Positions 12,199 through 12,653 of a stretch of DNA of 12,653 nt are shown here, in pieces. The notes beneath the pieces are model-generated. The model searched no databases, was not told the DNA's origin, and saw only the letters and a list, made by a program, of their open reading frames with translations. The position numbers and the translations under genes are program-made. Every line of letters begins with the position of its first letter. The first letter of the stretch is position 1. This DNA comes from an uncultured Clostridia bacterium (GTDB taxonomy: Bacteria > Bacillota > Clostridia > Oscillospirales > CAG-272): assembly GCA_947624945.1 (NCBI GenBank), contig CANQMJ010000066.1:1-12653 (forward strand), given 5' to 3'.

Positions 12199-12653
12199 AT
12201 GAAAATAGGCAATGCCGCGTCAAAGTCGGGACTGACGGAGCGCGCGGTGCGGCTTTACGAGTCGATGGGGCTCGTGAAGCCGGAGATAAAAAAAACGGGC
12301 GGACGCTCGTACCGCGATTACCGCGACCGCGACGTCGAGCGTCTGCGCGTGATTGCGGAGCTGCGGCGCTCAATGTTCACGCTCGACGAGATAGCGGCGA
12401 TGATAAACGATCCCGAGACGATAGGCGACGCTGTCGCGAAGAGTACTGTCCGCGTCGACAGGGAGGCGGCGGCGCTGACGACGATATCGGACAAGCTCGA
12501 CCGCGTATGCGGCGTTTACGATGCGGGAGCGCTCGCGAACGCGCTCTCCGACCTCGAGATCCCGTCCGACGACGATGACGTTGGTGATGACATCGTTGAC
12601 ATCGACGGCGACTGGGGAAAGGCGCGCACCCATTGGGGCACCGACGCCGACTA
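12199..12653 (+). CDS. MerR-family transcriptional regulator, N-terminal 151 residues (cut by window edge)
   Basis: DNA-binding regulator with a winged helix-turn-helix at about 1-70: MKIGNAASKSGLTERAVRLYES followed by GGRSYRDYRDRDVERLRVIAELRRSMFTLDEIAAMI. A helical linker that would form the dimer coiled coil follows (about 80-115), then an acidic stretch rich in Asp (about 126-142). The effector domain is incomplete, and the visible part lacks the Cys pair of metal sensors such as CueR, so the ligand cannot be named. ATG 12199 follows AGGGGGGTG by 8 nt. The promoter at 12132-12162 has MerR-type geometry. The gene stays open to the last base, so length and partner genes lie outside the window. 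Confidence 0.9.
   Translation, partial: MKIGNAASKSGLTERAVRLYESMGLVKPEIKKTGGRSYRDYRDRDVERLRVIAELRRSMFTLDEIAAMINDPETIGDAVAKSTVRVDREAAALTTISDKLDRVCGVYDAGALANALSDLEIPSDDDDVGDDIVDIDGDWGKARTHWGTDAD

Overview
The window looks like a piece of a Gram-positive Clostridia-type chromosome, probably an uncultured gut or rumen member of the Oscillospirales/Christensenellales sphere. The reasons are AGGAGG-type ribosome binding sites with some GTG and TTG starts, textbook TTGACA-17-TATAAT promoters, a CsoR/CopA copper pair of the Firmicutes type, and a dense set of cytoplasmic glycoside hydrolases. The taxon is inference, not a marker-gene result.

Layout, left to right. (1) 1-1327, minus strand: a copper-efflux operon, csoR followed by copA, with copA cut by the window edge. 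It is driven by a near-perfect promoter whose 17-bp spacer is almost filled by a CsoR-type palindrome. (2) 1328-2298: about 1 kb without credible genes. It holds a perfect 21-bp-arm palindrome, repeat copy A (1416-1944), inverted partial copies of its own modules, and a 59-bp direct repeat. (3) 2299-7632, plus strand: a promoter, a GH2 beta-glycosidase, a GH78 alpha-L-rhamnosidase and a strong terminator. (4) 7655-11491, minus strand: a three-gene operon converging on the same terminator. In transcription order it encodes a GH13 alpha-glucosidase-like enzyme, an alginate-lyase-like (alpha/alpha)-toroid protein with a C-terminal beta domain, and a small beta-jelly-roll protein, with very tight spacing and an ATGA overlap. 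(5) 11514-12060: repeat copy B in the same orientation as copy A, followed by a terminator-like hairpin. (6) 12132-12653: a MerR-type promoter (19-bp spacer with palindrome) and the 5' part of a MerR-family regulator gene, cut by the right edge.

The two carbohydrate operons carry no transporter, regulator or recognisable signal peptide. They look like the intracellular half of a system that finishes degrading imported rhamnose-, uronate- or glucose-containing plant oligosaccharides. The whole block sits between two same-orientation copies of a roughly 530-550-bp intergenic element, about 10.1 kb apart.

The most interesting signal is that element. It shares an 82-bp identical core, a 38-nt hairpin, a TTCACA-N6-TGTGAA palindrome, a perfect promoter, and a downstream hairpin that keeps its pairing through base changes between copies. 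Reading frames are not conserved between copies. It looks like an undescribed structured repeat or RNA family.
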